A DNA stretch of 53,018 nt. Source: Flavobacteriales bacterium (GTDB taxonomy: Bacteria; Bacteroidota; Bacteroidia; Flavobacteriales_F; PHOS-HE28). The stretch lies in contig JAGFIV010000116.1 in assembly GCA_024103275.1 (NCBI GenBank), positions 1 through 53,018 on the forward strand, read 5' to 3'. Below, piece after piece: positions 18,697 to 27,373 of the stretch (position 1 is its first letter; every line of letters begins with the position of its first letter). The notes under the pieces are model-generated. The model did not search any database, was not told the origin of the DNA, and saw only the letters and a program-made list of their open reading frames with translations. The translations under genes were made by a program, and so were the position numbers.

Positions 18697-19776
18697 TCAG
18701 GCACGGCTGAGCCGGTGGCGCAACCAGTGGTCCGCAAGCACCAGGCAGGCCATAGCCTCCACGATGGGCACGGCCCGCGGCACCACGCAGGGATCGTGGC
18801 GTCCCTTCCCTTCCAGGACCACGGTGCGCCCTTCCCTGTCGACGGTGGCCTGCGGCCGCATCAACGTGCTCACCGGCCTGAAGGCCACGTCGAACACGAT
18901 GTCCTCCCCGTTGCTGATGCCGCCCTGCACGCCGCCGCCCCGGTTGGTGGCCGTGCGGATGGCACCATCGACCACCGTGTAGGCATCGTTGTGTTCGGAG
19001 CCCCGCAGGGCAATGGAATCGAAACCGCTGCCGAACTGCACGCCTTTCACCGCGTTGATGCTGAACAGGGCCTTGCCCAGGTCCGCGTGCAGTTTGTCGA
19101 ACACGGGTTCGCCCAGGCCGGGCGGGACCCCGCGCAACAGACCGGTGATCCGCCCCCCGATGGTGTCGCCTTCCTTCCGCACCTCGGCGATCAAGGCTTC
19201 CATGCGTGCGGCCGCACCGGGATCGGGGCAGCGCACGTCGCTCCTGTACACGGCATCCAGGTCCAGGCCCGCAGGGCCCACCCGCAGGCGTTCGCCGCCC
19301 ACCTGGCTCACCCAGGCCCGCACCTGCATGCCGGCCGTGGCCAACAGCTGCCGGGCGATGGCACCGCCCACCACGCGCGCCGCCGTTTCCCTTGCGCTGG
19401 CACGGCCTCCGCCCCGGTGGTCGCGGACCCCGAACTTCTGCTCCCAGGTACGGTCGGCATGGCCCGGGCGGTAGGCTTGCTGCAAGTGGCCGTAGTCCGA
19501 CGGGCGTGCATCCGCATTGCGGATGATGAAGCCGATGGGCGTGCCCAAGGTGACGCCGTCCAACAGGCCGCTGAGGAACTCCACGGTGTCCGCCTCCCGG
19601 CGCGTGGTGCCCAAGGGCGTGCTGCCCGGCCGGCGCCGGTCCAGCTCGGCCTGCACCTGGGCCAGGTCCAGCTTCAGCCCGGCCGGGCATGCGTCCACCA
19701 CGCCGCCGATGGCGGGGCCGTGGCTTTCGCCGAAGGTGGCCAGTTTGAAAGCAGTGCCGAAGGTGCTCCCTGCCAT
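18697..19776 (-). CDS. aroC: Chorismate synthase
   Basis: 359 residues, normal length. It converts 5-enolpyruvylshikimate-3-phosphate to chorismate with reduced FMN, the last step of the shikimate pathway. Signatures: FGESHGPAIGGVVDACPAG near the N-terminus (His17 region), GGGRASARETAARV, and RGSEHND with the second catalytic His. Start at ATG 19776 is supported by MAGSTFGTAFKLATFGESHG and a TACCTTCG box 5 nt upstream; the long frame to 20382 is antisense to another gene. It is divergent from the HEVGH gene across only 42 bp. Confidence 0.96.
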   Translation of the reverse strand: MAGSTFGTAFKLATFGESHGPAIGGVVDACPAGLKLDLAQVQAELDRRRPGSTPLGTTRREADTVEFLSGLLDGVTLGTPIGFIIRNADARPSDYGHLQQAYRPGHADRTWEQKFGVRDHRGGGRASARETAARVVGGAIARQLLATAGMQVRAWVSQVGGERLRVGPAGLDLDAVYRSDVRCPDPGAAARMEALIAEVRKEGDTIGGRITGLLRGVPPGLGEPVFDKLHADLGKALFSINAVKGVQFGSGFDSIALRGSEHNDAYTVVDGAIRTATNRGGGVQGGISNGEDIVFDVAFRPVSTLMRPQATVDREGRTVVLEGKGRHDPCVVPRAVPIVEAMACLVLADHWLRHRLSRA

Positions 19777-19781
19777 GGCGG

Positions 19782-19789
19782 CGAAGGTA
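19782..19789 (-). promoter_or_regulatory. -7 box TACCTTCG of aroC
   Basis: One mismatch to TAnnTTTG, 5 nt before ATG 19776, inside a 42-bp divergent intergenic region. Confidence 0.4.
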
Positions 19790-19818
19790 CTGGCCGCTCC
19801 TTTCCTTTGTAATGCGGC

Positions 19819-20430
19819 ATGGGTGATCACAGGGGGCACATAGCGGTGCTGCAGGACGACGGCCACCTGACCGGGGCGGCGGTGGCCGCCTTGCATGCGG
19901 TCAGCGGCGTGGACACGGCGTTGTTGCGCGCCGCGAAAGTGAGGCCTTCCAGCGCCAACTGGCTGCATGCCCCATGGTATCCCTATCGGCGTGGCGGGGC
20001 CCTCACCATCGGGCGTACCATCTGGTTCACCGGCATCTGGTTCTCCAAGCATGGCCTTGGCGACGGCAGCCCCTCCTCCACCCTGCGATGGCTGTTGCAT
20101 CTGGCCCACGAGGTGGGACACCTGGCGCAGGCCGAGCGATTCGGGCCAAGCCTTTGGGGGAAAACGCGCTACGTGGCCGCCTTTGCCTGGCAATACGCCA
20201 CCCGGGCCCTGCTCCGGCGCCGACCCATCCACGACGGCAGCCCGCTTGAGCGCGAGGCCGATGCCGGTCGCCGGGTCCTGCGCGCCGTGGTGGGCGACCA
20301 ACAGGAACGGCATCCCTTGGTGGCCGCGGTACACGGCCACGCCGCCCCCGTGGTGGAGCGCTGGTGTGTGCAGCACCGGCAATACCTGGCGGAAATCGCC
20401 GGGCGGGTACAGGCCGGGAACCTGGCCTAA
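19819..20430 (+). CDS. Putative zinc metallopeptidase-like protein with HEVGH motif
   Basis: 203 residues, no signal peptide and no membrane segment. The notable motif is WLLHLAHEVGHLAQ, a HExxH zinc site with His97, Glu98 and His101, and a possible third ligand region LEREAD about 45 residues later. An upstream block LHAPWYPYRRGGALTIGRTIWF resembles short DUF4157-like proteins that place a beta-hairpin before the zinc helix. It could be a small metallopeptidase or a non-catalytic toxin-like core domain; I do not recognise a named family. ATG 19819 lies 42 bp from the divergent aroC start. Its stop TAA overlaps the TAG of the convergent downstream gene by 4 nt. Confidence 0.75.
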   Translation: MGDHRGHIAVLQDDGHLTGAAVAALHAVSGVDTALLRAAKVRPSSANWLHAPWYPYRRGGALTIGRTIWFTGIWFSKHGLGDGSPSSTLRWLLHLAHEVGHLAQAERFGPSLWGKTRYVAAFAWQYATRALLRRRPIHDGSPLEREADAGRRVLRAVVGDQQERHPLVAAVHGHAAPVVERWCVQHRQYLAEIAGRVQAGNLA

Positions 20431-21482
20431 CGGCCGATCACCACGCGCCGGACCGGGCCGTTATCCGGGGCCTTCAGCAGGTACGTGCCCGGTGCCAGGC
20501 CGATCACCTCCAAGGTCCGCACGGGCTGGTGCGAGGCAGGGAACCGCCGTACCACGCGGCCATCGGCACCGATCAGCTGCAATGGACCGGCACCCATGCC
20601 CCCTACCTGCACCGTCGCACCGGCCGGGTTGGGCCACACCTGGGCCGATGTTCCCGGCGTAGGTCCGGCCACCCCCGTGGTGATGCTGTCCGGGCTGTAC
20701 CAAAAGCGAACGACGGTGTTCACCCCGCCCGTGGTGGTGACCTGCAGCACCGGTTCGTCCACGCCGGCCGCGATCCATTTGTATTCCACCGTTTCCGGCT
20801 CCGGCAGGCTGAACCCGATGTTGAACTGATCGATGTGGACGGTATCGGTGCGGTTGATGCGCGAACGCACCCGCAGCACCTCGAAGGTGTCCGCAGGCAG
20901 GATGAGCGTGCCCCACCCGTCCACTTCATTGCGCCGCCATTGGTCCTGTGCGAAAAAACCCAGGGTGGGCACCGCGACCTGGAAATGGCTGAACGAACTG
21001 TCCACGTCCCCGTATTCCAGCGGGAAGCGGTAGATCCAATCCACCGGGTTCCGTTGCACGGAGGCGGGAAGCCCGTTCACGTTGGCGCCGAACCCCACGT
21101 TGCGGAAACCCTCATCATTGTTCTTGTAATAGTCGAAGAGATCGCTCAGCGAAAAACCCTGGAACCCGATGGCGGTGCCGCGCATGGCATAGTTGGCCTT
21201 GTGTGCCGGATAGAGCAGTGCATTGTTGAAGAAGAACTGGTAGGCCAAGGGTGTGCTGCCCACGCTGACCATGGTATCGGCACCTTCCGTGCCGGGCACC
21301 AGGCCGCTGAAGTCCCACAGGAAACCGGGGCCGGCAGGCGCCGGGTCCTGGGCGGTCACGGCATTCCGGTAGCGCACGGTGTCGCCGGCCGAGGGCATAT
21401 CGCCCACGCCAATGACGATCTGGGCGCCCGACGTGGCACACACCAATAAGGAGGCCGCAAACGGGTACAGGTTTGTTTTCAT
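20427..21482 (-). CDS. Secreted T9SS cargo protein of unknown function
   Basis: 351 residues. Signal peptide MKTNLYPFAASLLVCATSGAQ. The middle (about 25-270) is a beta-rich domain with GPGFLWDFSGLVPG, FGANVNGLPAS and DWIYRFPLEYGDVDSS, a pattern common in secreted Bacteroidota hypothetical proteins. The C-terminal ~75 residues (AQVWPNPAGATVQV to APGTYLLKA...RRVVIGR) are a type A T9SS sorting domain. No catalytic motif was found. The stop overlaps that of the HEVGH gene by 4 nt on the other strand. Confidence 0.87.
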   Translation of the reverse strand: MKTNLYPFAASLLVCATSGAQIVIGVGDMPSAGDTVRYRNAVTAQDPAPAGPGFLWDFSGLVPGTEGADTMVSVGSTPLAYQFFFNNALLYPAHKANYAMRGTAIGFQGFSLSDLFDYYKNNDEGFRNVGFGANVNGLPASVQRNPVDWIYRFPLEYGDVDSSFSHFQVAVPTLGFFAQDQWRRNEVDGWGTLILPADTFEVLRVRSRINRTDTVHIDQFNIGFSLPEPETVEYKWIAAGVDEPVLQVTTTGGVNTVVRFWYSPDSITTGVAGPTPGTSAQVWPNPAGATVQVGGMGAGPLQLIGADGRVVRRFPASHQPVRTLEVIGLAPGTYLLKAPDNGPVRRVVIGR

Positions 21483-21607
21483 GAGGCCAAGTTACAGTGC
21501 GGCACGAAAGGCCATGGCATGGGCCTTGCCGATGGGGGCACCGGCCATTGCCCGGCCCCGGCCATCCGCTGGCGTGTGACGGCAGGGATCGCCGGCGCGG
21601 CCGGACT

Positions 21608-21615
21608 TACCTTTG
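21608..21615 (+). promoter_or_regulatory. -7 box TACCTTTG
   Basis: Perfect TAnnTTTG ending 5 nt before ATG 21621; a clear near-leaderless arrangement. Confidence 0.55.
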
Positions 21616-21620
21616 CAACC

Positions 21621-22244
21621 ATGCGCCACCTGTTCCTCCCATCGGCCCTTGCCCTGTGCTGTGCGGCATTCGGACAATCCCAACCGCGGCACCTGGTGCA
21701 GTTCAGCGGGGTGGTGGTCACGGGTGACAGCCTGGAGGCGGTCCCGTTCACCAGCATCCTGACCAAGGGGAGCTACCGGGGCACCATGAGCGACGTGTAT
21801 GGGTATTTCAGTTTCGTGGCCCAGAACGGCGACACCATCGAATTCTCCGCCGTGGGCTTCAAGCGCGGCAGCTATGTGATCCCGGACACCCTCTCGGACG
21901 ACAAGTACTCCATGATCCACGTGCTGATGCCTGACACCGTGCTGCTGAAGCCCCTGGAGGTGTACCCGTGGCCCAGCAAGGAGCAGTTCCGCGATGCCTT
22001 CCTGGCCTTGAACCTTACTGACAGCGAGTACCAGCGCGCCCTGAAGCACCTGAACAGCGCGGAGGCCATCCAGCGCATGGAGAACCTGCCGCCCGACGCG
22101 GGGATCGCGGCACATTACCAGGCCTCGTTGGACAACACCCGGATCTACAACCAAGGGCGCGCACCCACGGTGAACCTGTTCAATCCCATTGCTTGGGCGC
22201 AGTTCATCCAGGCGTGGAAGGCCGGGAACTTCAAGAAGCAATAG
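21621..22244 (+). CDS. Exported protein with carboxypeptidase-like regulatory domain
   Basis: 207 residues. Signal peptide MRHLFLPSALALCCAAFGQ. Residues ~25-110 form a CarboxypepD_reg-like beta-sandwich (VQFSGVVVTGDSLEAVPFTSIL, GTMSDVYGYFSFVAQNGDTIEFSAVGF). The remainder is helical and charged (PSKEQFRDAFLALNLTDSEYQRALKHL). Such domains occur at the N-terminus of TonB-dependent receptors, but no plug or barrel follows, so it is a free-standing periplasmic or surface protein. It precedes rlmD by 41 nt and may share its transcript. Confidence 0.87.
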   Translation: MRHLFLPSALALCCAAFGQSQPRHLVQFSGVVVTGDSLEAVPFTSILTKGSYRGTMSDVYGYFSFVAQNGDTIEFSAVGFKRGSYVIPDTLSDDKYSMIHVLMPDTVLLKPLEVYPWPSKEQFRDAFLALNLTDSEYQRALKHLNSAEAIQRMENLPPDAGIAAHYQASLDNTRIYNQGRAPTVNLFNPIAWAQFIQAWKAGNFKKQ

Positions 22245-22285
22245 TCATTGATCCGTCCGGCAGCCCGGTGGTTGCCGGCCCCAAC

Positions 22286-23704
22286 ATGGCCAAGGCAGGG
22301 CTTCCCCTTCTCGAAAACATCGATGTGACGGGCTGGGCCGCCAAGGGGCGGGCGCTCGCCAAAGTGGACGGCCTGGTAGTGTTCATCACCGGTGCCGTGC
22401 CCGGCGATGTGGCCGACCTGCAAATCACACGCAAGAAAAAAAGCTTTGCGGAGGCGCGCGTGCTTCGCATTGTCAACCCTTCCCCGCAACGGGAAACGCC
22501 CTTTTGCAAGCACTTCGGCACATGCGGGGGATGCACCTGGCAGGACCTGGCCTATCCGGCCCAACTGGCCTTCAAGCGGCAAGAGGTGGTGGACAACCTG
22601 GAGCGGATCGGCGGCTTGGGCCCGTTGGAGGTGTTGCCCACCTTGGCCTCACCCCGGACCCGGTTCTACCGGAACAAGCTGGAGTACACCTTTTCCGCCC
22701 GGCGCTGGCTTACGCGCGAGGAACTGGAACACGGCGGGCCCATTGACCGGCGCAGGGCCTTGGGCTTCCACCTGCCGGGCCGCTTCGACAAGGTGCTGGA
22801 CATCTCGGAATGTTGGCTGCAACCCGAGCCGGGCAACGCCATCCGCAATTTCATCCGCGACTACGGTGAACGGCACGGCCTGGACTATTACGACATCCGC
22901 AAGCAGGAGGGCTGGCTGCGCACCCTGACCGTGCGCACGGCCACCACGGGGGAAGCCATGGTACTGCTCTCTTTCGGCCATGAGGACACCCCCGCGAGGG
23001 AACGGCTCCTTTTGGCCCTGGTGAAGGCATTCCCCGCCCTCGATGCGGTGCTGTGGTGCATCAACCCGAAGAAGAACGACACCATTTGGGACCTGGACGT
23101 CCACGTGTTCCACGGCAAGGACCACATCATCGAGGAGTTGCCCGACGAGGGCTTTGCGCCGCTGCGGTTCCGCATCGGGCCCAAGAGCTTTTTCCAGACC
23201 AACCCGGAGCAAGCCGCGATCCTGTATGACCAAGTGCGCCAACTGGCCGCGCCGGGTGCGGACGACCGGGTGTACGACCTTTACTGCGGCGCGGGCAGCA
23301 TCTCTCTTTTCCTGGCGCGCCACTGCGGCCACGTGGCCGGTGCCGAGATCGTGCCCTCCGCCGTGGACGATGCCCGGATCAATGCCCGGCTGAACGGGAT
23401 CGGCAACGCGGCCTTCGAGGCCGGCGACCTGAAGGACCTGCTGGACGGCGGTTTCGTGTCCCGCCATGGCAAACCCGATGTGCTGGTAACCGACCCGCCC
23501 CGCGCGGGCATGCATCCTGCGGTGGTGGAGCGCATCCGCGACATGGCCCCGGCGCGCATCGTATACGTAAGCTGCAACCCGGCCACGCAGGCACGCGACC
23601 TCGCGCTGCTGAAGGACCGCTTCCACATCACCCACGTGCAGCCCGTGGACATGTTCCCCCACACCTCGCACGTGGAAAACATCGTCCGGCTGGAGCGGAT
23701 GTGA
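22286..23704 (+). CDS. rlmD: 23S rRNA (uracil-5-)-methyltransferase, RlmD/TrmA family
   Basis: 472 residues. It methylates uracil C5 in 23S rRNA using SAM. N-terminal TRAM-like domain (GRALAKVDGLVVFITGAVPGD), then an Fe-S cluster set Cys74, Cys80, Cys83 (FCKHFGTCGGC) and a fourth Cys in ISECWLQP. The catalytic domain has QTNPEQAAILY, the SAM motif VYDLYCGAGSISLFLA, and the nucleophile segment YVSCNPATQARDL. ATG 22286 is preferred over the open frame at 22193, which overlaps the previous gene. RlmCD or TrmA specificity cannot be told from sequence alone; RlmD is the usual name for this size in Bacteroidota. Confidence 0.93.
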   Translation: MAKAGLPLLENIDVTGWAAKGRALAKVDGLVVFITGAVPGDVADLQITRKKKSFAEARVLRIVNPSPQRETPFCKHFGTCGGCTWQDLAYPAQLAFKRQEVVDNLERIGGLGPLEVLPTLASPRTRFYRNKLEYTFSARRWLTREELEHGGPIDRRRALGFHLPGRFDKVLDISECWLQPEPGNAIRNFIRDYGERHGLDYYDIRKQEGWLRTLTVRTATTGEAMVLLSFGHEDTPARERLLLALVKAFPALDAVLWCINPKKNDTIWDLDVHVFHGKDHIIEELPDEGFAPLRFRIGPKSFFQTNPEQAAILYDQVRQLAAPGADDRVYDLYCGAGSISLFLARHCGHVAGAEIVPSAVDDARINARLNGIGNAAFEAGDLKDLLDGGFVSRHGKPDVLVTDPPRAGMHPAVVERIRDMAPARIVYVSCNPATQARDLALLKDRFHITHVQPVDMFPHTSHVENIVRLERM

Positions 23705-23719
23705 GACGTGCCAGGGCCC

Positions 23720-24715
23720 TCACGGCCTGATGCCTTGTTCGTATACCTCTGCCGAGCAGGGCCGTCCGTCGCGGAAATAGGTGACACCACCGTAGTAGCT
23801 CACCACGCGCCGATACTCCGTGCACATCAAGCCGTCCTGCCGGGTCACAATGGTGGTGACATGCAGGCGTTCCACCTTCACTTCGCTCCCGATCCGCACC
23901 GGGTCCCGCGAGGCAATCGGCCCGCTTGGCCCGCTATCTTCCATGCGGGGATGCACATCCCGAACCCTTGGCCGCTCCAATGCCCCGGTGGCTTCCGTTG
24001 GCCTCTCGGACGATCCGGGCAGGAAATCATCGTCCGGGTCGGCCAGCACATGCACCTTGGGCGCCACCCGGCTAACCATGGGAGCGGTCCGTTCACCGAG
24101 ATGAAGCGCTTTCGGCCCGGTGTCCTCCGCTTGCAGCCGGGATACCGCCATCCCTTCCGGACCGCCATTTTTTCCGGATCTCGACGCTCGCACCACGGCA
24201 GCCGGCACATCGAGCTTGGCACGGACCGATTCCAGCCTTTCCTGCATGACGGCATCCCGCTGGATGCGATAGTCGGTGCTGTACCCGAAATTCCCCGTCG
24301 CTTCATCAAAATGGATATAGCCCACCGGGCCGGCATATTCCATCCGTTGGCCGGGCGGAACAGGCTCCAGGGTCACCTGGAACGGAAAGCTGAACCCCCT
24401 CGGGGAGAGCCGGTCCGGTGGCACTGCCGTGTTGAACCGTAATTGCTTGCTCATGCATCCGGGCCGTTCAAAGGAGAAGAGATATTCCTTCTGGAGGCCC
24501 AGCTCCAGCCTGAAGTGTGAAGGATTTTCATCCACCACCTGCTGTTCCGTGTCCCTCGACACCACGATCACGCGGGTACCCTCCATGGGCAAGCCCTTCA
24601 CGATCACCTTCACGTCCACCAGCAAGGCTTCCGGCCCCGAAAACCCGAGCACAGGACCATTGGCCAGCAGCACCGGCAAGCAAGCGACCATCAACATGGT
24701 TCTCCCCGATCCCAT
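23720..24715 (-). CDS. Exported protein with PEGA/CarboxypepD_reg-like N-domain, unknown function
   Basis: 331 residues. The start is set at ATG 24715 (MGSGRTMLMVACLPVLLANG), which gives a signal peptide; an ATG at 24697 is also possible. Residues ~25-115 (LLVDVKVIVKGLPMEGTRVIVVSRD, then FERPGCMSKQLRFNT) look like a small beta-sandwich that decorates surface proteins. The middle is charged and probably disordered; the C-terminus (VERLHVTTIVTRQDGLMCTEYRRVVSYYGGVTYFRDG) is a compact beta domain. No sorting domain. It is divergent from the Tyr/Trp-rich protein gene across 149 bp. Confidence 0.78.
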   Translation of the reverse strand: MGSGRTMLMVACLPVLLANGPVLGFSGPEALLVDVKVIVKGLPMEGTRVIVVSRDTEQQVVDENPSHFRLELGLQKEYLFSFERPGCMSKQLRFNTAVPPDRLSPRGFSFPFQVTLEPVPPGQRMEYAGPVGYIHFDEATGNFGYSTDYRIQRDAVMQERLESVRAKLDVPAAVVRASRSGKNGGPEGMAVSRLQAEDTGPKALHLGERTAPMVSRVAPKVHVLADPDDDFLPGSSERPTEATGALERPRVRDVHPRMEDSGPSGPIASRDPVRIGSEVKVERLHVTTIVTRQDGLMCTEYRRVVSYYGGVTYFRDGRPCSAEVYEQGIRP

Positions 24716-24817
24716 CTGCCCGGAAGCACAAGCTTGAATGCGGAAAATTAAGGTATCGGGGGCAAATTGTACAGCGTCAGGCATTAACCACGGGTGGCAA
24801 CATGGCCATTCCCGAAA

Positions 24818-24834
24818 TTGGCACGGGACTTGAT
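24818..24834 (+). promoter_or_regulatory. Sigma-54-like -24/-12 promoter candidate
   Basis: TTGGCACGGGACTTGAT matches the RpoN consensus TTGGCACGrnnnTTGCw except A for C in the -12 GC. The -24 GG and the -12 dinucleotide are separated by exactly 10 nt. Predicted transcription start is about 20 nt before ATG 24865. The -12 mismatch weakens it. Confidence 0.3.
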
Positions 24835-24864
24835 CTCCCATGTACCCGATAACCGACCCTCAAG

Positions 24865-27312
24865 ATGAACCACGCCGCATTCCTACCACGGGTATACTGG
24901 CTTGCCTGGGCCTTGCTGCCCGCGCTTCACTTAGCGGCACAGGACGATCAGGCGGATTGGCCGCTCTCGTTCACCGCCGACGGCAATCAGGTGCAAGTAT
25001 TCAAGCCCCAGCCCGAATCATTCGATGGTTCCAGCTTCACCGCCAGGGCGGCCGTGTCCATCCAGCGACCGCAGGACAGCAGCCCCGTGTTCGGGGCTGC
25101 ATGGGGCAGCGGCACTTTGGCCATCGACCGCACGAACCGCATGGGAACGCTCACGGCGTTCAATGTTACCGACGTCCGGCTCCCCGGCATCACCGGCGAG
25201 GGCGAGCGTGAACGGATCGCCCGAATGCTGTCCAGCGGCATCTTGAAAAATGCGCGGCCCATCGCCATCGATTGGCTGGTGGCCGCCTTGGAGGATGAGC
25301 ACGAGTCATCGGAGGCCTACGACAATTCGCCGCCCGAGATCATCTATCGCGAAAAGCCCGGCCTGCTTCTATTCATCGACGGGCAACCGATCATGGAACC
25401 GGTGAAGAACGCGGGGAACACCACCGACCCGGTATATGCGGCCAACGCACCCGAGGTGGAACGCGTGGTGAACACCCCGTTCTTCGTGGTCCGCCCCAAA
25501 GGAGGGGCCTATTGGCTCTATGGCTCGGGCCTGTGGTACAACGCGAACAACATCAACGGGCCTTGGGTTTCGCAAAAGAAAGCCCCGGCCAATCTGGAAA
25601 AGCTTGCTGCGGCGGTGGACAGTTCCTATCAAGTTGAACGGCCCCAGGGCGTGGTACCCGAAGTGGTGGTGAGCCTGAAGCCCGCCGTGCTGCTTGACCT
25701 GGACGGGCCGCCGCAGATGCAGCCCTTGGAAAACAGTTCGCTGATGTACGCCACGAACACGGACAAGGACCTGTTCCTGTACATCCCCACACAGGAGTAC
25801 TACTTCCTCGCATCGGGCCGCTGGTACGCCACCACCGACCTGCGGAACGGCCCCTGGCACTACGTGGCATCCGATGCCTTGCCGGCCGATTTTGCCCGCA
25901 TCCCGGAGGGATCGGCCAAGGACGGCGTATTGGCCCACATCGCCGGCACGGATGCGGCCCGCGAAGCCGTGAGGGATGCCCAGATCCCCCAGACCGCCAA
26001 GGTGGACCGCAAGACGGCGACCGTGCAGGTTACCTACGACGGTTCACCGCAATTCGAGCGGATCGCCGGGACCGAGGTGTATTCGGCGGTCAACGCCAGC
26101 ACCGTGGTGCTGAGGATCAACGGCCGGTATTACGTGGTGGACAATGCGGTGTGGTTTGAAGGCGATAGTCCCGACGGGCCTTGGATGGTGAGCACCGCCG
26201 TGCCTTCCGAGGTGAACACCATTCCGCCCTCCGACCCCAATTACCGGGTGCGTTACGTCTACATCTACGACTACACCCCCGACTGGGTGTTCATCGGCTA
26301 CACACCGGGCTATATCGGTGCCTTCGTGCAAGGCGGAGTGGTGATCTATGGCACGGGCCACTACTACAATCCATGGCGGCACACCTACTGGTACCCAAGG
26401 CCTTATACCTGGGGCTTCAACATGTACTACAACCCGTGGTACGGTTGGGGATTCGGGGCTTCTTGGGGCTACAACTGGTTCTATCCGGGATGGTTCAGCT
26501 ACTACCGGCCCTATTCCTGGGGCTGGTGGGGACCATACGCATATTGCCCGCCGATCGCCACGTGGTACGGCCACGGCCACTATTGGCACGGGCATTACTG
26601 GCCGGGCACGGGCCGTGGCGGGTCGTGGTACTATGGCCACCGGCCCAGCATGTCCTCCTCCAACCGGCCAAGCCGCATGGCCCCGGGTGGTGGTGGCATG
26701 CGCCCCAGCGACCTGTATCGCAACCGGCCCACGGCAGGCGTCACCCCATCAGTGAGCAATGGGCGGCCCACCATCGCGGCTACGGCGAGGGACCGCAACC
26801 TGGCAGGCAAGACCCCGGATGTCGGGATGAAGAAGCCTGCCGTACGCGACTACTTCACCGATCGGCAAGGCAATGTGTACCGCAACCAGGACGGGGCCAC
26901 CGAGAAGTGGCAGGACGGCAAATGGGACCAAGTGGCGCGGCCCAAAGAAGAACGACCTGCCCATGGGAAGGTCAATGAAGGGGCCGCACGGCCGGGCGGA
27001 ACGACCACGGACCGGCCGGCTGGCAGGCCTGCCGCCCCGTCGGTCACAAGGCCGCCCCAGCGGGAACCGTCGTGGCGCATGCCGGACAATCCGGGCAACA
27101 TCCAGCGGGAACGGGAACGCGGGGACAAGCGCGTGAACGATTACCGGGGCTATCAGCAGCAACAATGGCAGGCGCCGCGCGCACCGAGGAATGAGGGTAC
27201 GACGCCGCGCATCTCCACCCCGCAGGTACGGCCATCGGCCCCGCCCATGCGGTCGGCACCCTCCACGCCCAGCCCTTCCCGGGGCACGGGTGGCGGCCGA
27301 AGGACGCGCTGA
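24865..27312 (+). CDS. Large exported protein resembling 'carbohydrate-binding family V/XII' proteins
   Basis: 815 residues with a signal peptide (LAWALLPALHLAAQ). Three related modules each end in a W-Y/F...GPW signature: GLWYNANNINGPW (~residue 230), GRWYATTDLRNGPW (~330) and AVWFEGDSPDGPW (~435). Residues ~460-600 are extremely rich in Tyr, Trp and Gly (HYYNPWRHTYWYPRP, MYYNPWYGWGFGASWGYNW), and the C-terminal ~200 residues are basic, Pro/Arg/Gly-rich and disordered. Large proteobacterial proteins with this look carry the automatic name carbohydrate-binding family V/XII; the binding role is unproven. No sorting domain or catalytic motif was seen. A sigma-54-like site lies upstream. Confidence 0.82.
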   Translation: MNHAAFLPRVYWLAWALLPALHLAAQDDQADWPLSFTADGNQVQVFKPQPESFDGSSFTARAAVSIQRPQDSSPVFGAAWGSGTLAIDRTNRMGTLTAFNVTDVRLPGITGEGERERIARMLSSGILKNARPIAIDWLVAALEDEHESSEAYDNSPPEIIYREKPGLLLFIDGQPIMEPVKNAGNTTDPVYAANAPEVERVVNTPFFVVRPKGGAYWLYGSGLWYNANNINGPWVSQKKAPANLEKLAAAVDSSYQVERPQGVVPEVVVSLKPAVLLDLDGPPQMQPLENSSLMYATNTDKDLFLYIPTQEYYFLASGRWYATTDLRNGPWHYVASDALPADFARIPEGSAKDGVLAHIAGTDAAREAVRDAQIPQTAKVDRKTATVQVTYDGSPQFERIAGTEVYSAVNASTVVLRINGRYYVVDNAVWFEGDSPDGPWMVSTAVPSEVNTIPPSDPNYRVRYVYIYDYTPDWVFIGYTPGYIGAFVQGGVVIYGTGHYYNPWRHTYWYPRPYTWGFNMYYNPWYGWGFGASWGYNWFYPGWFSYYRPYSWGWWGPYAYCPPIATWYGHGHYWHGHYWPGTGRGGSWYYGHRPSMSSSNRPSRMAPGGGGMRPSDLYRNRPTAGVTPSVSNGRPTIAATARDRNLAGKTPDVGMKKPAVRDYFTDRQGNVYRNQDGATEKWQDGKWDQVARPKEERPAHGKVNEGAARPGGTTTDRPAGRPAAPSVTRPPQREPSWRMPDNPGNIQRERERGDKRVNDYRGYQQQQWQAPRAPRNEGTTPRISTPQVRPSAPPMRSAPSTPSPSRGTGGGRRTR

Positions 27313-27359
27313 GCCGCCCCGGTAGCACCTTTTCACAAGCCGTGGCCGCCGTTCTTCCC

Positions 27360-27367
27360 CATTTTTG
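27360..27367 (+). promoter_or_regulatory. -7-like box CATTTTTG
   Basis: One mismatch to TAnnTTTG, 6 nt before ATG 27374. It overlaps the TTG at 27365, arguing against that earlier start. Confidence 0.35.
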
Positions 27368-27373
27368 CCGGGA

